Translations under genes and position numbers: made by a program
The notes under the pieces: generated by a model
What the model saw: the letters and a program-made list of their open reading frames with translations, nothing else
Databases searched by the model: none
Told to the model about the DNA's origin: nothing
In this document: positions 25,437 to 35,615 of the stretch, in pieces
Layout: each line of letters opens with the position of its first letter
Numbering within the stretch: position 1 is the first letter of the stretch
DNA from: Desulfobacteraceae bacterium
GTDB taxonomy: Bacteria; Desulfobacterota; Desulfobacteria; Desulfobacterales; Desulfosalsimonadaceae
Assembly: GCA_003597945.1 (NCBI GenBank)
Contig: QZJS01000067.1
Location: forward strand, 1 to 37,520
Direction: 5' to 3'
Length of the DNA: 37,520 nt

Positions 25437-27347
25437 TTAAAATTCTAAGGGTTCGATTCTGCGCTCCCGGATATGGACCCCAACCTTTTCCATGAAAGTT
25501 TCCATGGGGATCCCGTAACGGACTTTGCCGTCTAATGTCCGCACGGAAAGGGTGGCGTTCTGCCGCTCTTTTTCTCCCGCCGTGATGATCAGGGGGATCT
25601 GGGACAACTGGGCTTCCCGCACTTTTTTATTCAGGCTTTCCGACCGGGTGTCCACGGACGACCGCAAGCCGGACTCCTCGAGCCGCAAGTGCAGTTCTTT
25701 GGCAAAAGGCGCCAGTTCATCATTGATGGGCAGCACCACCACCTGGACCGGGGCGAGCCACAGGGGAAACTTGCCGGCGAAATGCTCGATGAGAATCCCT
25801 AAAAACCGCTCAATGGAGCCGTAGATCACCCGGTGGATCATCACCGGCCGGTGCTTTTCATTATCCGCCCCCACGTAGAAGAGATCGAACCGCTCCGGCA
25901 AAGACATGTCCAGTTGAATGGTGCCGCACTGCCAGGTCCGGCCGATGGCGTCTTTGATGTGGATGTCGATTTTCGGGCCGTAGAACGCGCCGTCGCCCTC
26001 GTTGATCTTGTAATCCGTTCCATAGGCGTCCAGGGCGGCCTTGAGCCCTCCGGTGGCCCTTTCCCACTGCTCGTCGGTTCCGATGGATTTTTTGGGACGG
26101 GTGGAAAGTTCCAGGTGAAAGCCCAGCCCGAAAGTCCCGTACATCCGCTTGACCAGATTAAGGACGCCCAGGATTTCGCTTTCGATCTGATCCGGGGTCA
26201 TGAAAATATGGGCGTCATCCTGGTGAAAGGCCCGGACACGGAATAGCCCGGACAGGACCCCGCTCAGTTCATGGCGGTGAACCAGTCCGATTTCCCCGGC
26301 CCGCAGGGGCAGATCCTTGTAGGAATGCCGTTTCATCTTGAAAAGCAGCATGCCGCCGGGGCAGTTCATGGGCTTGATGGCCGACTCGGTCTCATCGATC
26401 ACCACGGTATACATGTTTTCCCGGTAATTTTCCCAGTGCCCGCTCCGCTCCCAGAGACTCCGGTTCAAAATGACGGGGGTCTTGGTTTCCACGTAGCCGG
26501 CCCGGCGATGTTCCTCACGCCAGTATTGCAGGAGGGCATTCCAGATTTCCATGCCGCCGGCATGAAAAAACGCCATGCCCGGGGCCTCGTCATGAAAGCT
26601 GAAGAGATCCAGGGCCGCCCCGATCTTGCGGTGATCCCGCTTCCGGGCCTCTTCCAGCAGATTCAGGTACGCCGCCAGCTCCTTTTTGTCAAAATAGGCC
26701 GTGCCATAGATCCGCTGAAGCTGGGGATTGGCCGGATCGGCCCGCCAGTAAGCCCCCGATACTTTCATCAGTTTAATGGCCCGGACAAATCCGGTATGGG
26801 GCACATGGGGTCCCCGGCATAGATCGGTGAATTCCCCCTGGGTATAAAATGAAATCGTACCGTCGGGAAGATCGGATATCATTTCCAGTTTGTAGGGTTC
26901 GTTTTTATAAAAATCCAGGGCCTTGGCCTTGCTCACCTCTTTGCGGACAACGGGAATTTTGGCGTCGATAATGGATTTCATCTCCGCCTCGATTTTTTCA
27001 AAATCCGCTTCAGATACCGGTTCCATGTCGATATCGTAATAAAAGCCTTCTTCCACCACCGGCCCGATGGTCAGCTTCGCACCGGGGTAAAGACGGCAGA
27101 TGGCATGAGCCATGACGTGGGCCGCACTGTGCCGCATGATCTCAAGGGCTTCTTTGTCCTTTACGGTTAAAAACCGCACATGGGCGTCTTTTTCGATATT
27201 CATGCTCAGATCCACAACCCGGTCATCAACGGCCATTGCCACGCAATTGCGGGCAAATCCATCGGAAATGGACTTCGCCACCATCATGCCGTCCACCGGC
27301 GCATCAAACGTCTTTACATTCCCGTCGGGAAAAGTAATATTGATCAT
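25437..27347 (-). CDS. thrS: Threonyl-tRNA synthetase
   Basis: A 636-residue class II synthetase of usual length. It has an N-terminal TGS domain (MINITFPDGNVKTFDAP), an editing domain with HSAAHVMAHAI, and a catalytic core with the zinc ligands Cys (MNCPGG), His (AFHQDDAHIF region) and His (MIHRVIYGSIERF). The C-terminal anticodon-binding domain starts at PLWLAPVQVVVLPIND. GGGGTGA lies 9 nt upstream of the ATG. The leader between the promoter and ATG shows no T-box or long attenuator structure. Usually infC-rpmI-rplT follow thrS, but here the gene stands alone. Confidence 0.97.
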   Translation of the reverse strand: MINITFPDGNVKTFDAPVDGMMVAKSISDGFARNCVAMAVDDRVVDLSMNIEKDAHVRFLTVKDKEALEIMRHSAAHVMAHAICRLYPGAKLTIGPVVEEGFYYDIDMEPVSEADFEKIEAEMKSIIDAKIPVVRKEVSKAKALDFYKNEPYKLEMISDLPDGTISFYTQGEFTDLCRGPHVPHTGFVRAIKLMKVSGAYWRADPANPQLQRIYGTAYFDKKELAAYLNLLEEARKRDHRKIGAALDLFSFHDEAPGMAFFHAGGMEIWNALLQYWREEHRRAGYVETKTPVILNRSLWERSGHWENYRENMYTVVIDETESAIKPMNCPGGMLLFKMKRHSYKDLPLRAGEIGLVHRHELSGVLSGLFRVRAFHQDDAHIFMTPDQIESEILGVLNLVKRMYGTFGLGFHLELSTRPKKSIGTDEQWERATGGLKAALDAYGTDYKINEGDGAFYGPKIDIHIKDAIGRTWQCGTIQLDMSLPERFDLFYVGADNEKHRPVMIHRVIYGSIERFLGILIEHFAGKFPLWLAPVQVVVLPINDELAPFAKELHLRLEESGLRSSVDTRSESLNKKVREAQLSQIPLIITAGEKERQNATLSVRTLDGKVRYGIPMETFMEKVGVHIRERRIEPLEF

Positions 27348-27432
27348 TGATTTTTCACCCCGAAACCTTTTATATCAAAACGAAACGATTTTTAGAAACC
27401 CATCAAATCCTCTGTTTTTTTAATCGCTTTGC

Positions 27433-27461
27433 TATGTAAGCAAAAAGGCCTTCCGGGTCAA
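27433..27461 (-). promoter_or_regulatory. Candidate promoter of thrS
   Basis: On the minus strand, TTGACC (27461-27456) and TACATA (27438-27433) are separated by exactly 17 nt, giving a start near 27426 and a leader of about 80 nt. Read by eye. Confidence 0.45.
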
Positions 27462-27483
27462 GGAGAAATATAAAAACACCCAT

Positions 27484-28680
27484 ATGCCGATAACCGATCC
27501 CTTAGCGCCGCCGGCGCCGGAAAATCTGAATTTCATCGACGATGTCGCCGCCTTTGCCGATGCCGTGTCCCGCATGCGCCATGAACCATTGATCGCCTTC
27601 GACCAGGAGGCGGATTCCATGTTTCATTTTACGGAAAAGATCTGCCTCATCCAGATGGCCACGCCCGGGGCCGCTTTTGTCATCGACCCCCTTGCCGTCG
27701 GGGATCTGTCCTCCCTGGCCGACGTGATCTCGAATCCAACTGTTGTCAAAATCCTACATGGCGCGGATTATGATATCCGAAGCCTTTACCGGGATTTCGG
27801 CCTTACGGTGGAAAATCTGTTTGACACCGAACTGGCGGCCCGTTTTCTGGGCGAGCCGGAAACCGGGCTCAACGCCCTGGTGGGAAAATATTTCAATGTC
27901 GTCCTGGAAAAAAAATATCAGAAAAAAGACTGGTCCGTCCGGCCCCTGTCGGCGGAAATGATCGCTTATGCGGCCGATGATGTCCGATACCTGATTCCCC
28001 TGTATCATCTTCTTAAGGCACGCCTGGAAGACAAAAACCGGCTGGACTGGGTCAGAGAAGAATGTGATGATCTATCCAGGGTGCGATATGGTCCCGACGC
28101 CGATCAACCCCTGTTTCTCCGGATCAAGGGGGCCGGCCGGCTGGAGCCCCAAAGCCTTGCCGTGCTCGAAGCTCTGCTGGCGTACCGCCTTCAGGTCGCG
28201 CGGCAAAAAGACCGGCCGCCCTTTAAAATCATCGGCAACGAACCGCTTCTCGATATTGCCCGGACCAAACCCGAAAACCTGGCGGCGCTGGAAAATACCC
28301 GCATCCTCAGTGATCGACAACGCCATATGTACGGGAAACAGATCATGGCCGCCGTGCAAAGCGCGCTTTCCATTCCATCCGGCGACCTGCCCCGCTATCC
28401 AAGAAAATCCCATGCCGCCGGCAACGGCATGGTCCTTAAAAAATTCGACCGGCTCAAACGCTGGCGCACGAAAAAAGCCGAACGCCTCGGAATGGACCCG
28501 GGAGTCCTGATTCCCAATGCGGCCCTTAAGGCGGTCGCCGAAAACCATCATGGGGGCGCAATCACCCCGGATGCCCTGCCCGGGTTGAAAACCTGGCAGA
28601 AAACAGAGTTCGGCGCTGAAATCATTGCCGCAATAGACAGCATGGATAAAAAAGATGGCGGAAAAAAAACTCCGGTTTGA
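27484..28680 (+). CDS. rnd: Ribonuclease D
   Basis: A 398-residue 3'-to-5' exoribonuclease acting in tRNA 3' maturation and RNA turnover. The DEDDy exonuclease motifs are visible: D40/E42 (IAFDQEADSM), D97 (HGADYDIRSL) and the YAADDVRYL motif (Y162, D166). An HRDC domain follows (about residues 215-295, LAVLEALLAYRLQVARQKDRP). The length is that of RNase D. AAGGAG (27460-27465) is rather far (18 nt) from the ATG. The end overlaps the alpha/beta-hydrolase gene by 26 nt, so the two are coupled. Confidence 0.92.
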   Translation: MPITDPLAPPAPENLNFIDDVAAFADAVSRMRHEPLIAFDQEADSMFHFTEKICLIQMATPGAAFVIDPLAVGDLSSLADVISNPTVVKILHGADYDIRSLYRDFGLTVENLFDTELAARFLGEPETGLNALVGKYFNVVLEKKYQKKDWSVRPLSAEMIAYAADDVRYLIPLYHLLKARLEDKNRLDWVREECDDLSRVRYGPDADQPLFLRIKGAGRLEPQSLAVLEALLAYRLQVARQKDRPPFKIIGNEPLLDIARTKPENLAALENTRILSDRQRHMYGKQIMAAVQSALSIPSGDLPRYPRKSHAAGNGMVLKKFDRLKRWRTKKAERLGMDPGVLIPNAALKAVAENHHGGAITPDALPGLKTWQKTEFGAEIIAAIDSMDKKDGGKKTPV

Positions 28681-29266
28681 AAGTGGTGACGGCATACCGC
28701 TTGAAGGGCTGCTCCTTGAGGGGCATACCGGCCGCGGGGTCGTGATCACCCATCCCCATCCCCTCTACGGCGGGGATATGTATAACAATGTGGTGGCGAT
28801 TCTTCAAAGCGCCTTCCAGGAAACGGGCTTTTCAACGCTTCGGTTTAACTTCCGCGGGGTCGGCGCCAGCAGTGGGGCATATGACGATGGGGATGGCGAG
28901 CAACAAGACGTAAATGCGGCGCTTGAGGCCATGCAAGACATGGGTGTTTCCGCAGTCGATCTCGCGGGCTACTCGTTCGGCGCATGGGTCAATGCCCGGG
29001 CCGCGTCCGAGGCAGGAGCCGTGTGCGCACGGATGATCATGATCGCGCCGCCGGCGGCCATGCTCGACTTTTCTCCGGCCCTCAACCTGCCGTCCCTGAC
29101 GCTTGTGATCACCGGCAGCCGGGACGCATTCGCGCCGCCGGAGATGCTCAAGAAGCAGGTGCCGCTATGGAATCCGGCGGCCCGGCTGGAAGTCATCAAG
29201 GGTGCGGATCATTTTTTTTACGGGTTTGAAAAGACGCTGGCGGATGTTTTAAAAGCGCATCTTTGA
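28655..29266 (+). CDS. Alpha/beta hydrolase (COG2945-like)
   Basis: A 203-residue hydrolase of the small alpha/beta superfamily group. HPHPLYGGDMYNNVV and FNFRGVGASSG (oxyanion-side motifs) are followed by the nucleophile elbow GYSFGA (S107), D157 (ITGSRDAFA) and H186 (GADHFFYG), a complete Ser-Asp-His triad. No signal peptide, so cytoplasmic; the substrate is unknown. The gene starts within the end of rnd. A hairpin overlaps its stop codon (29261-29299). Confidence 0.9.
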   Translation: MAEKKLRFESGDGIPLEGLLLEGHTGRGVVITHPHPLYGGDMYNNVVAILQSAFQETGFSTLRFNFRGVGASSGAYDDGDGEQQDVNAALEAMQDMGVSAVDLAGYSFGAWVNARAASEAGAVCARMIMIAPPAAMLDFSPALNLPSLTLVITGSRDAFAPPEMLKKQVPLWNPAARLEVIKGADHFFYGFEKTLADVLKAHL

Positions 29267-29299
29267 ACCCCGGCATGGAGAGCCATCCGGGGTTCAAAG
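29261..29299. terminator. Hairpin overlapping the alpha/beta hydrolase stop codon
   Basis: CTTTGAACCCCGG (29261-29273) is perfectly complementary to 29287-29299. An inner ATGG/CCAT closes on AGAG with one bulged C, about 17 pairs in all. The TGA stop lies inside the left arm. A T-run (GGTTTTTAAA) occurs 12-16 nt later, too far for a textbook terminator. It also lies downstream of the TRL gene on the other strand, so it could act in both directions. Confidence 0.6.
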
Positions 29300-29373
29300 G
29301 GTATGTGCGGTTTTTAAAAAGAGAGGGTCGGCATTCGGGTCTTAACTCATCATTTAAAACGGAAAAAACAATA

Positions 29374-29691
29374 TTATTCGCCGTAAACCGTGAGCTTGTA
29401 ATTTCCGATAATCCCCAGGATGTTTTTGGCTTCCCAGTCGACATGGCTGATCTTGGTGATGTTGCCGTTTCGCATGGCCGTGTTGAGGCTGGCATCTCCG
29501 GTTGCCACAAGACCGAGAATGCTCACGCATTCGGCAGTTCCGGATTTTAACGCCTTGGCATCAGATTCCGCGGCGATGGGCAGTTTCAATTCAGTATACA
29601 GGTTGCCGACGGGAAATGAGGTTGCGCAACCCATAAGCATCGGAATAAATGCAATCAGTCCAATTAGCGCCATCACTTTCATCTTTTTCAT
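29374..29691 (-). CDS. TRL-family lipoprotein
   Basis: A 105-residue lipoprotein. The signal peptide (MKKMKVMALIGLIAFIPM) ends in the lipobox LMGC (Cys at about 21). The mature part has NLYTELKLPI, SGTAECVSILGLVATGDASLNTA and DWEAKNILGIIGNYKLTVYGE, the recognisable TRL-like family pattern. Function unknown; outer-membrane or periplasmic anchored. I start at ATG 29691 with AAGGAG 6 nt upstream. A frame starting at TTG 29697 is less likely. It converges with the hydrolase gene. Confidence 0.87.
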   Translation of the reverse strand: MKKMKVMALIGLIAFIPMLMGCATSFPVGNLYTELKLPIAAESDAKALKSGTAECVSILGLVATGDASLNTAMRNGNITKISHVDWEAKNILGIIGNYKLTVYGE

Positions 29692-29973
29692 ATTCAACTC
29701 CTTTTCAAATGTTTGCGTTCCAATTTTCTGACAGCCGTCTTTTGTCTTTGTCGCCCAAATGCCGATAACCCCTGTGGAGTGCCCCTCTTATGGCCAGTCA
29801 TCATAGCCGCTCACAGGCAGAATATCAACAGGATAATGATGGCATGGAGTTTTGAAAAAACAGTCCGCCCATCGGCGCCGCGGGAGGGCGGGAAACAATT
29901 TCTTTTGCAACCCATGCGGACTTGTATATATTAATTAATGGATCGATAACTCTCTTATGGACGCATAAGAAGG
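29692..29973. other. Intergenic region between the TRL and diguanylate cyclase genes
   Basis: 282 nt between divergent genes. It contains a CCGCCC/GGGCGG hairpin (29865-29870 with 29886-29891). I found no convincing promoter. I looked for a c-di-GMP riboswitch (GEMM) upstream of the cyclase and saw no matching conserved core. Confidence 0.5.
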
Positions 29974-32604
29974 ATGAATCCCTTTTTTCCAGGATATACC
30001 CGTAAACAGATAACCGCCGGCATCCTCCGGATCGGGCTGGTCTCGGCCTACTCCATATTGATGGTTTGCGCCGTGGCACTGCTCCGGGATTATCCTCCGG
30101 GCCACATCATCGACCGCGTGGTGCCGTACGGCATCCCGCCGCTGCTTTCGTTTTCCTGCGCCGCTTTTTTGTCGATTTTTGTCCTGACCCTGGAGCAGAC
30201 CCGCACGGAAAGCCTTCTTTTTGCTCTCATATGCGCGGCTTTTGCCGTTTTGAACGCGGATATTCTGCTCATCGGCATCATCATGGATCCGCAAATCGCG
30301 CTCGTGGTTTCCCGGATCGACCATTTTTTCCTGGTGATTGTGCTTCTGGGCGCCAATCTTCATCTGACCTACCTGGTCTGCGGTAAAAAAAATCACTGGT
30401 GGGTGGTCTGGCTAGCCTACGGCATCGGCCTGGTCATGGCGCCCCTGACCCAGACTTCCCTGTATTTCCAAGGGGTATATACGTATTATTGGGGATTTTT
30501 CGCGCAAAAGGCGATTCTTTACGATATTATGAGCATCCTCTGGCTGGCCGGCACCCTCTACGCCATCACGCTCTTGTGGCAGGCCCGTCGCCATACCACG
30601 GACGGCCATAAAAAAGACACCATCAAATACCTGCTTTTCGGTTTTGTATGCGCGGGGGTGCTGAGCCTGACCAACACCCCCGCCATTTACGGGTATGAGA
30701 TCTATCCGCTGGGCACGTTTATTTTCATTTCCCTGCTTCTGCTGGCTTACGGGCTTTACAAATACAATATGCGCATCGCGTTGCAGCAGTTGCGAACGGT
30801 CCTTTTTGCCATCGGCCATCTTCTCCTTCTTTCCGCTATCGGTTTTCTCCCATGGCTGATACTTGCCGACCGGCGGCAACCTTTGGCCGTATTTGCGGGC
30901 ATCCTTCTGGTCGTTTTGTTTTACAAGCCTGTTCAGAGCGCCTGGGACGCCGTTTTAAACCTGTTGATCCGGCGCTCCTCAGACCGGATGCAAGCGGAAT
31001 ATTATGCGCTCACCGTCCGTTTATCGGGCATCCATCATATCAAAACCGTTTACCGGGAAATTCGCGACTGGCTTTTCCGGGTGCTGACCAATTCCCGCTG
31101 CGCCATGTTCTTTTATAATCCGGACACCAGGACGTTTTCCGGATGGCGGGCATTCAATCCGCATCATGACGCCGGCTTTTTCAGAACCGCGACAGACCAG
31201 CCGGACAAAGAAACCACTTGGCAGATCCCGCCGGAGCATCCGGTGCTTAATAAAATCCTGTCGGAATCACCCGCGATAATCACCCGCCCGGTCATCGACC
31301 GTTGGATGGCCGGATCCAACCTCGTTCCCGATGGTGAAGACTGGCTCCAGGAGGCCGGCGTCATTGTCCCGACCTACAGCCGGTCGCGTCTAATCGGAAT
31401 CCTGACCATCGGCAGCAGCGCAACTAAACGATCCTATACCGGATCGGAAAGACAGATGATCCGCAATCTCGGCGTTGTCTTAGGGCCGATTATTGAAAAC
31501 GCGAGAATCATGGAACGACTGGAACGACTGGTGGAAAAACGCACCCGGGACCTCAATCTCGCCATTGCGGATATCAGAAAAAAAAACAAAGACATAGTAA
31601 AAAACCATGTCCTGATCAAAAAACAGAACCACATCTTTCTTTCCCTGCTTGATACCAGCACGAAAATTCATGCCATAGGAGAATTTGAAGAACTGTTTGC
31701 CTTCACCATATCGCACCTTAAGTCCCTGTTTCCGGACTTCGGGTTCGGCATTATATTTGAGGGCGAGCGGGCCGGTGTTTTTGAGACCGGGGCATTTGCG
31801 GGAATCACGGAATCCGAGCGAAACATTCTTTTAAAACTGATGAAGCACCTGACGGCGCCGGATATCGACCAGCGTCTCAAGCAGAAAATGCCGGATTACG
31901 CATCATCCGATCAAGCCGGCGGTGCCCAAAACCCAAACACTTTCTGGACCATCCTGCCCATGCGGGGACGCGATGATCGCGTCATCGGCAAAATGATCAT
32001 CAAAGGACCCCGACCGGATCCCTTTACCCGCAATGTTATTTCCATATTTCTCAGCCAGGTCTCATCTTCGGCCCAGAATCGGCTGCTGCTGCGCCGCCTG
32101 GAAACCATGGCCGGCACTGACGGACTCACCGGCACATCCAACCGGGCATTCTTTGACCGGGCATACGAGAAAGCCCTGAAACGGTCCCGCCTTTTCCCGG
32201 ACGTGCATTTTTCCCTTTTTATCATCGATGTCAACGGCCTCAAACAGATCAACGATCAATACGGCCATGCCAAAGGGGATGAAATGATCATTCTGGTGGC
32301 CGACATGTTAAAATCAATCCGCCGGGAAACGGACGTGCTATCGCGCATCGGCGGAGACGAATTCGCCCTCCTGCTGCCGTCCACCGACAGTGGCCAGGCC
32401 CGGCACGTGGTCGCGCGTATCCGCGAAAAAGAAAAGGATCTGAACTTAACCAGCATGGACAAAAACGGAGAAACGGTATACATGCCGATCCGCATCAGTA
32501 TCGGTGTCGCCGGGTCCGATGAAACCCCGCCGGAAAAGGTATCAAAACGCGCCGACGACCGGATGTATATGGATAAAAAACAGTATTACCAGCAAATCGA
32601 ATAA
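29974..32604 (+). CDS. Membrane diguanylate cyclase with two GAF domains
   Basis: An 876-residue protein. Residues 1-335 hold about nine membrane spans resembling the N-terminal 7TM sensor of histidine kinases. A GAF-like domain follows (about 345-510), then a coiled coil (about 510-550, LERLVEKRTRDLN), a second GAF-like domain (about 555-700) and a GGDEF domain (GGDEF at 793-797 in LSRIGGDEFALLLP). RETD, five residues before GGDEF, is an intact RxxD inhibitory site. It should make c-di-GMP from two GTP with product inhibition, under control of a membrane or small-molecule signal. No EAL domain. The start follows GAAGG closely. The PilZ protein gene is about 2.4 kb downstream. Confidence 0.92.
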   Translation: MNPFFPGYTRKQITAGILRIGLVSAYSILMVCAVALLRDYPPGHIIDRVVPYGIPPLLSFSCAAFLSIFVLTLEQTRTESLLFALICAAFAVLNADILLIGIIMDPQIALVVSRIDHFFLVIVLLGANLHLTYLVCGKKNHWWVVWLAYGIGLVMAPLTQTSLYFQGVYTYYWGFFAQKAILYDIMSILWLAGTLYAITLLWQARRHTTDGHKKDTIKYLLFGFVCAGVLSLTNTPAIYGYEIYPLGTFIFISLLLLAYGLYKYNMRIALQQLRTVLFAIGHLLLLSAIGFLPWLILADRRQPLAVFAGILLVVLFYKPVQSAWDAVLNLLIRRSSDRMQAEYYALTVRLSGIHHIKTVYREIRDWLFRVLTNSRCAMFFYNPDTRTFSGWRAFNPHHDAGFFRTATDQPDKETTWQIPPEHPVLNKILSESPAIITRPVIDRWMAGSNLVPDGEDWLQEAGVIVPTYSRSRLIGILTIGSSATKRSYTGSERQMIRNLGVVLGPIIENARIMERLERLVEKRTRDLNLAIADIRKKNKDIVKNHVLIKKQNHIFLSLLDTSTKIHAIGEFEELFAFTISHLKSLFPDFGFGIIFEGERAGVFETGAFAGITESERNILLKLMKHLTAPDIDQRLKQKMPDYASSDQAGGAQNPNTFWTILPMRGRDDRVIGKMIIKGPRPDPFTRNVISIFLSQVSSSAQNRLLLRRLETMAGTDGLTGTSNRAFFDRAYEKALKRSRLFPDVHFSLFIIDVNGLKQINDQYGHAKGDEMIILVADMLKSIRRETDVLSRIGGDEFALLLPSTDSGQARHVVARIREKEKDLNLTSMDKNGETVYMPIRISIGVAGSDETPPEKVSKRADDRMYMDKKQYYQQIE

Positions 32605-32792
32605 TGCCGGGATTCCCGAAACAATCCACACGCCGACCATACGCGACACTGTTTTCATGTTTCATCTTGACACGCCGTGCCATACGTTCTAGTGAAAAGA
32701 AAAAAGTTAAGGCAATGCCCCTTGCGCTTTACGGGAGCATTAAATCCAAATCCCGAATCGATATTTTATAAAGGAACGGTCGCCCGGCACAT

Positions 32793-34316
32793 ATGGATAA
32801 AACCGAAGACATCACCTTGCTCTACCAGATCACCCAGATCCTGAACCAGACGCCGGATCTGAAGGAGTCGCTTTATAATGTTCTGGATCTGCTGGCAAAA
32901 ACCATGCACATGAACCGCGGCGCCATTACCATTTTCAACCCCCTCACCGAGGACATCACCATTGAAGTGGCCCACGGCATGTCCGAAAGCGCCCGACAGA
33001 AAGGGGTTTATAAACTGGGTGAAGGCATTACCGGACAGGTCATCCAGACCGGAGCCGCCGTCACCATTCCCAGAATCAGCCAAGATCCGCGATTCCTTAA
33101 CCGCACCGCATCCAGGAAAGATCTGGGCGATCAGGAGTTTTCCTTTATCTGCGTGCCCATTAAAAAAGAAAAACAGGTTATCGGCGCCCTGAGCGTCGAC
33201 CGTGAATACGATCCAGCCTATCTGCTTGAAAAAGGAGAAAAAATTCTTTATGTCCTGGCGGCCATGATCGCCACCAAGGTGATTCATCTGGAAAGAATCC
33301 AGCTGGAAAGGGAACAGTTCAAGGCCGAAACCGGGCGCCTGCAAATGGAGCTGGAAAAAAAATACCGCATCAAAAACATCATCGGCAACAGCAACAAAAT
33401 GCGCGAAGTCTACCAGATGATATCCCAGGTGGCGGGCAGCAACGCCACGGTCCTGATCCGGGGGGAAAGCGGCACGGGCAAAGAACTGGTGGCCAATTCC
33501 ATTCATTACAATTCCCGGCGGGCCAGGCACCCCTTTGTTAAAATAAACTGCGCGGCACTGCCGGCCAACCTGATTGAAAGCGAATTATTCGGCCATGAAA
33601 AAGGGGCGTTTACCGGGGCGCTTAATCAAAAGCCGGGTAAATTCGAGATAGCGGACAAGGGAACGCTTTTCCTGGATGAAATCGGCTCCATTGAACCGGA
33701 AATACAGGTAAAACTTCTGCGGGTACTCCAGGAAAGGGAGTTTGCCCGCGTGGGCGGCAATAAAACGATTTCCGTGGATGTGCGGATCATCGCGGCCACA
33801 AACCGCAATCTCGAACAGGCCGCCGCGGACGGTTTTTTCAGGAGCGATCTCTATTACCGCATCAACGTGTTTCCCATTTACATGCCGCCGTTAAGAGAAC
33901 GAAAAACCGACATCCTGGTCCTGGCCGATTTTTTCCTGGAAAAATACGCCCGGGAAAACGAAAAAAAAATCGTCCGGTTTTCAACCCCGGCCATCGACAT
34001 GATGATGGCGTATCACTGGCCCGGCAACGTCCGGGAACTGGAAAACTGCATCGAACGGGCGGTTCTGCTTTGCGAGGATCAGGTGATCCACGGATATCAT
34101 CTGCCGCCCACGCTGCAGACGGGAAAGGAATCGGATTCCCTTCCCGCATTATCCCTTGACAGCGCGGTGGCCCGGCTGGAAAAGGAAATGATCATCGACG
34201 CCCTGAAACATACCCGGGGAAATATTTCCCAGGCAGCCAAAATGCTTAACACCACCGTCCGGAAATTCACCTACAAGGCCATAAAATACCATGTCGACCA
34301 CCGTCAGTATCATTGA
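32793..34316 (+). CDS. nifA: NifA-like sigma-54 activator (GAF-AAA+-Fis HTH)
   Basis: A 507-residue enhancer-binding protein: N-terminal GAF domain (about 20-165), linker, AAA+ domain with Walker A GESGTGKE (224-231), the sigma-54-contacting GAFTGA loop (271-276) and Walker B TLFLDEIG (291-298), and a C-terminal HTH (about 465-500, [12 protein letters not shown]). This architecture and sequence match NifA most closely. NifA drives nitrogen-fixation genes, and the adjacent glnB (PII) supports nitrogen control, but no nif structural gene is in the window, so a related regulator is possible. Convergent with glnB across 12 nt. Upstream is 188 nt without an obvious promoter. Confidence 0.85.
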   Translation: MDKTEDITLLYQITQILNQTPDLKESLYNVLDLLAKTMHMNRGAITIFNPLTEDITIEVAHGMSESARQKGVYKLGEGITGQVIQTGAAVTIPRISQDPRFLNRTASRKDLGDQEFSFICVPIKKEKQVIGALSVDREYDPAYLLEKGEKILYVLAAMIATKVIHLERIQLEREQFKAETGRLQMELEKKYRIKNIIGNSNKMREVYQMISQVAGSNATVLIRGESGTGKELVANSIHYNSRRARHPFVKINCAALPANLIESELFGHEKGAFTGALNQKPGKFEIADKGTLFLDEIGSIEPEIQVKLLRVLQEREFARVGGNKTISVDVRIIAATNRNLEQAAADGFFRSDLYYRINVFPIYMPPLRERKTDILVLADFFLEKYARENEKKIVRFSTPAIDMMMAYHWPGNVRELENCIERAVLLCEDQVIHGYHLPPTLQTGKESDSLPALSLDSAVARLEKEMIIDALKHTRGNISQAAKMLNTTVRKFTYKAIKYHVDHRQYH

Positions 34317-34328
34317 CGGTGAAGGATT

Positions 34329-34958
<630 letters not shown>

Positions 34959-35447
34959 ATGGCAGAAAAAGTCTTTATCAACTCAGACAATACCGCAACA
35001 TTCATTTGTCCGCAATGCCGGATGCCAAAAATTGTAAGTGTTGCCAAGTATGCCCGGCGCGATACCCCTGTAAAACTGAAAGTCACTTGTAGCTGTGGAC
35101 ACAAATATCCGGTATTTTTAGATAAACGAAAAAAATTTCGCAAACAGGTCGATCTTGAAGGATTTTATAAATACGTCAAAGGCCCCCCGGAAAAACCAGA
35201 GGCCGCCTATACCGGCAGACTCACCGTTTTAGACCTGTCCCTCAACGGCTTGCGGGTCCGATTGCACGACAGACCCCGCTTCGCTGTCGGAGACGCCTTG
35301 ACGGTGGAATTTACCTTAAATGATAAAAACCGCTCTTTGATCCAAAAAAATGTCGTTGTCCGCAACGTCGGGAATCTGTCCGCCGGATTCGAGTACATGA
35401 CCCAACCCTCCTTTGACAGCGTTCTTGGCTTTTATTTGTTTCAATAA
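34959..35447 (+). CDS. PilZ domain protein with Zn-ribbon-like N-terminus
   Basis: A 162-residue protein from ATG 34959 (MAEKVFINS). A TTG at 34890 gives a longer, less likely frame. An N-terminal four-cysteine pattern CPQC ... CSCG (about residues 17-47) looks like a zinc ribbon. The PilZ domain follows: RKKFR (about 57-61) is the RxxxR element and DLSLNG (about 93-98) the [D/N]xSxxG element, so c-di-GMP binding is expected. Most PilZ proteins lack the ribbon. It is a likely effector of cyclases such as the one at 29974. Target unknown. Confidence 0.8.
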   Translation: MAEKVFINSDNTATFICPQCRMPKIVSVAKYARRDTPVKLKVTCSCGHKYPVFLDKRKKFRKQVDLEGFYKYVKGPPEKPEAAYTGRLTVLDLSLNGLRVRLHDRPRFAVGDALTVEFTLNDKNRSLIQKNVVVRNVGNLSAGFEYMTQPSFDSVLGFYLFQ

Positions 35448-35482
35448 ACCGGCCCCTGTCTCTCTGATTGTAAAAGATTCCA

Positions 35483-35510
35483 TTGACTTTTCCCGCTGAT
35501 CCAGTATTTT
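35483..35510 (+). promoter_or_regulatory. Candidate promoter of the orphan outer-membrane-like gene
   Basis: TTGACT (35483-35488) and TATTTT (35505-35510) are 16 nt apart, about 105 nt before the ATG at 35616. Read by eye. Confidence 0.35.
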
Positions 35511-35615
35511 TTAAACATTATTGCCGTCTTTTGGTCAAGCGCAGATCCCGGCTTAAAATCATGCGACCGTGATACATTGCAATCAACTTCAGATAAATCT
35601 ATTGAAAGCTGCACC

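Noticed and set aside
27348-27432. T-box or attenuator in the thrS leader.
   Set aside because: Only a weak CGATT/AATCG pairing; no T-box core and no terminator hairpin.
29263-29550. A + strand 95-codon frame over the TRL gene.
   Set aside because: It begins within the hairpin and covers the reverse strand of a recognisable lipoprotein.
29713-29934. A 73-codon frame in the region before the diguanylate cyclase.
   Set aside because: No ribosome site and no family features.
29692-29973. A c-di-GMP riboswitch before the diguanylate cyclase.
   Set aside because: The GEMM conserved segments are not present; only a GC hairpin is seen.
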